Below, piece after piece: positions 59,271 through 64,000 of a DNA stretch of 64,000 nucleotides. This DNA is from Rugalucina vietnamica. Lineage: Eukaryota; Mollusca; Bivalvia; Lucinida; Lucinidae. The notes under the pieces are model-generated. The model did not search any database and was not told the DNA's origin. It was given only the letters and a program-made list of their open reading frames with translations. The stretch's first letter is position 1, and each line of letters begins with the position of its first letter. Where the stretch lies: NCBI GenBank assembly GCA_964017185.1, contig OZ024884.1, positions 15,700,548-15,764,547 of the forward strand, given 5' to 3'. A program made the translations under genes and the position numbers.

Positions 59271-59279
59271 CTGTTTGAA

Positions 59280-60215
59280 AAGAAATAATTATATTTTCTT
59301 TGTTTAAATCAATCTACTTTGCAGAAAGAATATATCACATGTATGCATAATGCCATGATAAATAAAATCCAAGATTTTCACCCCCGCCCGCCCACTCCCA
59401 AAACTCCAGGGAAAATTTTTGGAAGGAGCCATGGGCAAAATTGCCCTTTAATTTTCAAAATGGCCCCTTCATTTTGAAATAATGGGCTGGTTTTATAATG
59501 TAAGGAGATAATGATTCTAGGCTAACTAGCAGAGTATTTTCTGTGAAATGGCCCCTTACATTTTCAAGACAACAATATCCCTGAAATCCTATGCCTCTGC
59601 AATTCTTGTTGCTCTGAAAATTTTTTTTGGTCTCATGGAGCTCATACTTTTGCCAGGTCCTGTTCTTTATCACAGACCCCTACGGTTTACTGATCGGTTA
59701 CTTCCATTTCTATATGTTGCAGTTTGTCTTATGCTGGGTTCCCACTTTTCAATGTGCCTTATTTTGACTGGTGGAACTCTTGGTAACCAATCCAATAAGC
59801 AGGAAATCTAGGTCAGAAATCAACCTTCTATTTCATTTATGAACACAGCCTCTGTCATCCAATTTTAAGCATACTGAAGGGATGGTTTTGTTTGCAGTGC
59901 AGGAATGTTACTACCGAGTCTACCAACTCAATGGCAACAACAACATTCATAAAAACCAATTGAAGTAACGACATGTTTCTAGACTTGTACATTTATGACA
60001 GTCTTTTACCTCCTGGTAACAAAGAACAAACATTGCAAAAGGTATTGATCTGGTCGGCAAGCTTCTCTTTCATGAGAAGAAATCAATAAAGGTCACCTGA
60101 ATGCCTTTTTGCTCATTCGGTTTAGGGTATAACTCTGTCAATACTGTTATGATTTAATCATTTGTGGATGCTTATAAAATTAATTTATTATGGCCTAAGT
60201 ACAGAAAAATAAAGT
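59280..60215. other. Stretch without recognisable gene or repeat
   Basis: Short frames exist at 59455-59811, with no splice support or family likeness. It could hide a small upstream exon of the FAM186-like gene. Confidence 0.5.
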
Positions 60216-63140
60216 ATGATTTACTAAGATTGAGTCGGGTAATGATTCTTGGTATTGTTCAAACTGCAAAGCTGAGTGCAGCCTATGCAGTGGTGCTGTT
60301 TTGAATTCCCATAAGGCTGTCCAGTGTGACAAATGTGAAATGTGGGTGCACAATAACTGTTCTTTTATGTCAGACTCGGAGTATGAAACGATGCAAAACT
60401 CAAACTGTACATGGATTTGCCCAAAATGTGACTCTTTCAATTTCTCAGACTCTTTTTTCAATGAACAGTTTAACTTGGAAAGTGAAAATAGGTTTGACCT
60501 ACTTGCAAAAGGTCATGAAACCAAGTCCACTGAAACCTTGACTAGCAAAAACAGTTTTATTAGTGGTCTGAAATTTTCCAGTATCAACATAAACAGTATA
60601 AGAGGCAAAAAACTTGAGTTGTAGGCCTTCATTGATTTTCATCAATCTCAGATTTTGGCGATTCAGGAGACGAAAATTGACAATTCCATATTAACGTCTG
60701 AATTATTTCCGGAATCTTTTCCATACAGCGTGTACAGAAAGGATAGAACCTTAAATGGTGGCGGTGTTATGCTTCTTTTGCACAAGGACATCCCACACAT
60801 GCCCCTCACAGAATTGGACAATGACTCAGAGTCAGTTTGGGTCAAACTTTTTGTAAATAAGAAAACTCACTTTGTGGCTAGCTGGTATCGACCACCTGTC
60901 GATGGTCATTTACCAGTATCGGACAATGGAAATGACTTATTGAATTCCCTGGAAAAGTTTTACAATTTATTTAGAGAACAGCTTGACAAAATCAAAAATA
61001 TTAATAAAGGCAACAAACCCCCCTTTATTCACGTTTTAGGTGATTTTAACTTTAGAGATATTGTATGGCCGGACAGACTCCGCAAATCTGGGTCATCATT
61101 GAGTCAGACGGAGGGTCAAATTTTGATAGATATCATGAATGACCATGGTTTGGAACAATTAGTCAATTTCCCCACCAGAGAAAGAAATACTTTGGACTTA
61201 ATTTTGACCTCTCTTCCTGGTCAGTTTGCAGACATTCATTCCGCGGATAAGCTCAGTGATCATGACATTGTTTCTGGCACATTGAAAATTGCTATCCCCC
61301 CTATAAAGAAACCTAGGAGAAAAGTGTATCGTTATCAGAAAGGTGATTATGAATCTATGAGAGCAAAAACACTTAAATTTGCAAAGGAAAGATACTTCAA
61401 CGGTTACTCAGATACTCGGTCGGTCCAGGAAAATTTCAATCTCATTACATCGTTTATTCAGGAATCGGCAGATAAACATATCCCCTCAAAAACTAGTCGC
61501 TCAGTTTCCTCTGTCCCTTGGATAACACCTGAAATAAGAAGGAAGATTCGCAGAAAAAATGCAACTCATGCAAAAGCTAAAAAGACTGGTAGTGCAAAAT
61601 TTAGATCTAAATTTGAATCTTTATGGAAAGAGATCAAAGCTGATATCAGGAAGCAGCATGATCTTTACGTGAACAACTTGGTAGGAGATGTTAAGGCTAA
61701 TCCTAGAGATTTTTACAGGTACATGTACATAAACAGTCAGAAAAAAGATTCCCAAGGTATTCCCCCGTTGAAAAAGAGAAATGGAAGTGGAATTGCACAA
61801 TCCGAATTTGAGAAAGCGGAAGAATTTAATGGTCAGTGCTCGGATGTTTTCACTAAAAGTGAATACAAACAGGTCCCTCTTATGGATAGATCTGCCCCAT
61901 TCATGCATGATATTGTGGTCACAAAGGAAGGGGTGACCAAACTTCTCAAAGGTCTAAACCCGTCTAAAGCCTTAGGGCCTGATGAGCTTCATCCCAGAGT
62001 CCTAAAGGAACTGGCTATGGAAAGGGCCGGTATTCGCCCATCTCTTCCAGCAGTCAATTGATACAGGTGAAATTCCTAAAGAATGGTCTCTTGCTAATAT
62101 TTGCCCCCTGTTTAAGAAGGGCGACAGGTCACTTGCCCGCAATTACCGCCCTGTTTCTTTGACATGCATTCCTTGTATGCTCAAATATTATGGCCCATCT
62201 TGATGAACATGAACTCTTGTCGGACAGGCAACACGCATTTAGGAAATGGCATAGCTGTGAAACTCAGTTGACTACAGTGATAAATGACTGGGCCAAAATC
62301 TTAGACAAAAAAGGCCAGGTCGACACTTTTATACTCGATTTTGAAAAGGCTTTCGATACTCCTCCCCATGAACTCCTTAAATTAGCAAATTGTTTAGCTA
62401 TGGAATAGGTGGAACAACACTGAATTGGATAAACGCTTTCCTCTGTTTCAGACAACAAAGGGTAGTGGTTAATGGTATTAAATCGGATTGGGATCCAGTT
62501 GTGTCGGGTGTCCCTCAGGGCACCGTTCTCGGCCCCTTCCTGTTTTCCTTGTATATAAATGACATCTCAGCAGACATTGAGTCTGAAATAAGACTCTTTG
62601 CTGATGATTGTGTTTGCTATCGTGAAATCAAGAATGAAGAGGATACATTGAAACTTCAGAGAGACATTGATCGTTTAGGCAGTTGGGCTTGGAAATGGGG
62701 AATGAGATTTCAACCCGTCAAATGCAATATGATGCAGCTGACAAATAAACGGTCTAGTAAGATACAGGCTAACTACACCCTTGAGGGGACTGAACTGGAA
62801 AACGTTGAAAGCATAAAATACCTGGGTGTAACTATCACAAATGATTTGAAATGGAATACTCATCAGGGCTTTTTCTGACCTTTTTGGGAAATTTTTGGTA
62901 CCGATGAAATTGGGAAAGAATGTGTGATTTTTTAAAAACAAATACGACAATTTTGGGAAAAAATAGTGCAATTTTTAGCAAAATTGGGAAAGTTTACCTC
63001 TTAAATTGGGATTTTTCTGCTAATTGGGAATGTTCTGGTCAATTGGGAATTTTTTCAGCCAATTGGGAAAAAATTTGGTACCGGAAACCGGACCCAGTTT
63101 TGTATAGAGAAAAAGCCCTGCTCATATTTCCAATGTTTGT
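60216..63140 (+). pseudogene. Decayed LINE with PHD-like finger, endonuclease and reverse transcriptase
   Basis: Domains in order: a PHD-like zinc finger (WYCSNCKAECSLC, then VQCDKCEMWVHNNC and CTWICPKC, 60255-60440); an endonuclease (AIQETKID, then HVLGDFNFRDI, SDHDIVSGTL, 60655-61290); and an RT (SKALGPDELHPRVLKE; RNYRPVSL; FILDFEKAFD; SGVPQGTVLGPFLF; FADDCVCY). A TAG at 60622-60624 and frame breaks near 62025, 62170 and 62385 kill it. A 257-bp MITE interrupts it at 62864-63120, and it is lost for good at about 63140. CR1/Rex/L2-like by domain order; antisense to the host gene. Confidence 0.88.
62864..63120. mobile_element. 257-bp MITE inside the LINE
   Basis: Ends CAGGGCTTTTTCT and AGAAAAAGCCCTG. 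The pentamer ctcat flanks both sides. Removing it lets the RT frame run on: NTH before, ISNVC after. The interior repeats aattgggaa. Confidence 0.85.
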
Positions 63141-63330
63141 CAGGGCTGGGGTAATCGTAATCTGTAATCGTAATCAGCTGTAATCGATTACAGATTTTTA
63201 AGTAATCAGTTGTAATCAGTAATCAACCATTTTTCTGATTACAAGTAATTTAATTTAATCAATTAAATTGGAAAAATGGCTTGTAATCATGATTACATTC
63301 TGATTACATCTGATTACAATTAGATAAACT
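63140..63330 (+). repeat. gtaatc-rich repeat with CAGGGCT head
   Basis: cagggctggggtaatcgtaa begins it, then many gtaatcgattac / tgattacaag blocks. Its head is like the MITE just before. It ends the LINE. Confidence 0.6.
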
Positions 63331-64000
63331 TTGGCTGGTTTTATGTTAAATGTTAATGTGCATCAATGGTATACATGAATATGGGCAAAATCCACCCCCA
63401 CACCCAAAAACAACATAATTCATGAAACTTGTCTTTCTTGTTTGCAAAATTTGCACAGGCAAAAGATGTTATTGTAATTTACAGTTAAAAATGAAACTTA
63501 TTTGATATACGTTTTGATGCCTTTTGCAGTCTGATATGGAAATTGTATATTCCCTAAAATTCTTATTATCTAACAGTCTAAGCTACAAATCATATTACAG
63601 CAATCACAGGTAGCAATATCCAAGCATTTCAACAGCCTACAACTAAATGATTCTTCTAAAGCTCAGTCTAATGCACCACTTAGGTTATATGGCTGTGTCA
63701 CTTTAATTGGTTTGTTGGTCTATTGAAAACAAAGGTTGTTCAGGGTGTGAACAATTTCTTTTGTTGAATTAATTTGATTATACATTTGAGTCAAACAAAT
63801 TTGAGATTTGCCTATGACTACACCTTTACAAACATATGCATTAATAGTCATTTCAACTATATTTTCTTTACAAATGGGGCATGTTAGTTTAACCAATTTG
63901 AAAGATCATTAAGTTAGTGAAGTTAACCAAAATTTTAGCTTCCTGCACTGCTTAATGTTTTACTCATGAAAGGTCTTCCTTCTGACTGAAAAAAAAATCA
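63331..64000. other. Stretch without recognisable gene or repeat
   Basis: AT-rich; no long frame on either strand and no clear repeat unit. Confidence 0.5.

Noticed and set aside
58688-59158. Long repeat-peptide frames on both strands over the 36-bp array, and a CRISPR-like regular 36-bp spacing
   Set aside because: The units are strictly head-to-tail with no spacers, the genome is eukaryotic, and frames on both strands stay open only because the unit is a multiple of three.
60655-62061. Host gene with endonuclease domain
   Set aside because: Endonuclease and RT motifs in LINE order, a premature stop and frameshifts show it is a dead retrotransposon.

Overview
The window is eukaryotic, AT-rich and very repeat-dense. 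The only clear host gene is a long, multi-exon gene on the minus strand. Its introns are almost entirely built from miniature inverted-repeat elements (MITEs), tandem-core elements, tRNA-derived SINEs and decayed LINEs. The repeat style points to a mollusc, most likely a bivalve: elements with tandem cores, ACGG-type microsatellites and terminal GCTCACCTG/CAGGTGAGC hairpins, plus a SINE whose head reads like a Ser/Leu tRNA. The lineage is inferred from memory of bivalve repeats, not proven here.

Host gene. By joining reading frames, splice sites and codon phase I could assemble 26 consecutive coding exons on the minus strand, from 59270 down to a stop codon at 7325-7327, with a polyadenylation signal at 7279-7284. 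Every exon-exon junction is phase-compatible. The visible protein is about 1,177 residues and lacks its N-terminus. It is basic and coiled-coil rich, with two proline-rich stretches. Several blocks, in the same order, resemble vertebrate FAM186B/FAM186A as I remember them, so I call it FAM186-like. A second candidate is a single-exon secreted or membrane protein on the plus strand at 496-1443, which I do not recognise.

Repeats, left to right. 1.6-5.1 kb: AT microsatellite, a degenerate tandem-core repeat and a tandem array split by a 1,000-bp fold-back element with an 8-bp target duplication. 5.4-7.1 kb: a tandem-core element. 8.3-13.1 kb: three copies of a hairpin MITE (family A), the middle one split by a 3.5-kb tandem-core array (family B). 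16.5-17.5 kb: another tandem-core element. 17.6-18.1, 21.5-23.8, 37.6-38.4, 46.5-47.1 and 60.2-63.1 kb: LINE remnants. 33.5-35.3 kb: a TTAA-flanked element carrying a tandem core. 37.2-39.7 and 43.4-44.9 kb: more family B. 47.4-47.9 kb: a fold-back MITE flanked by TAA. 58.4-59.1 kb: a fold-back element with a 36-bp satellite grown inside it. Families A (about 17 copies) and C (about 14 copies) are scattered through the introns, often with an end within a few to about 30 bases of a splice site.

I found no rRNA gene, no convincing functional tRNA, no CRISPR array and no prokaryotic-type operon. The points most worth a second look are the FAM186-like gene model, the closeness of repeat ends to splice sites, the shared architecture of the tandem-core elements, and several insertions whose boundaries can be read exactly from target duplications or from intact paralogous copies.
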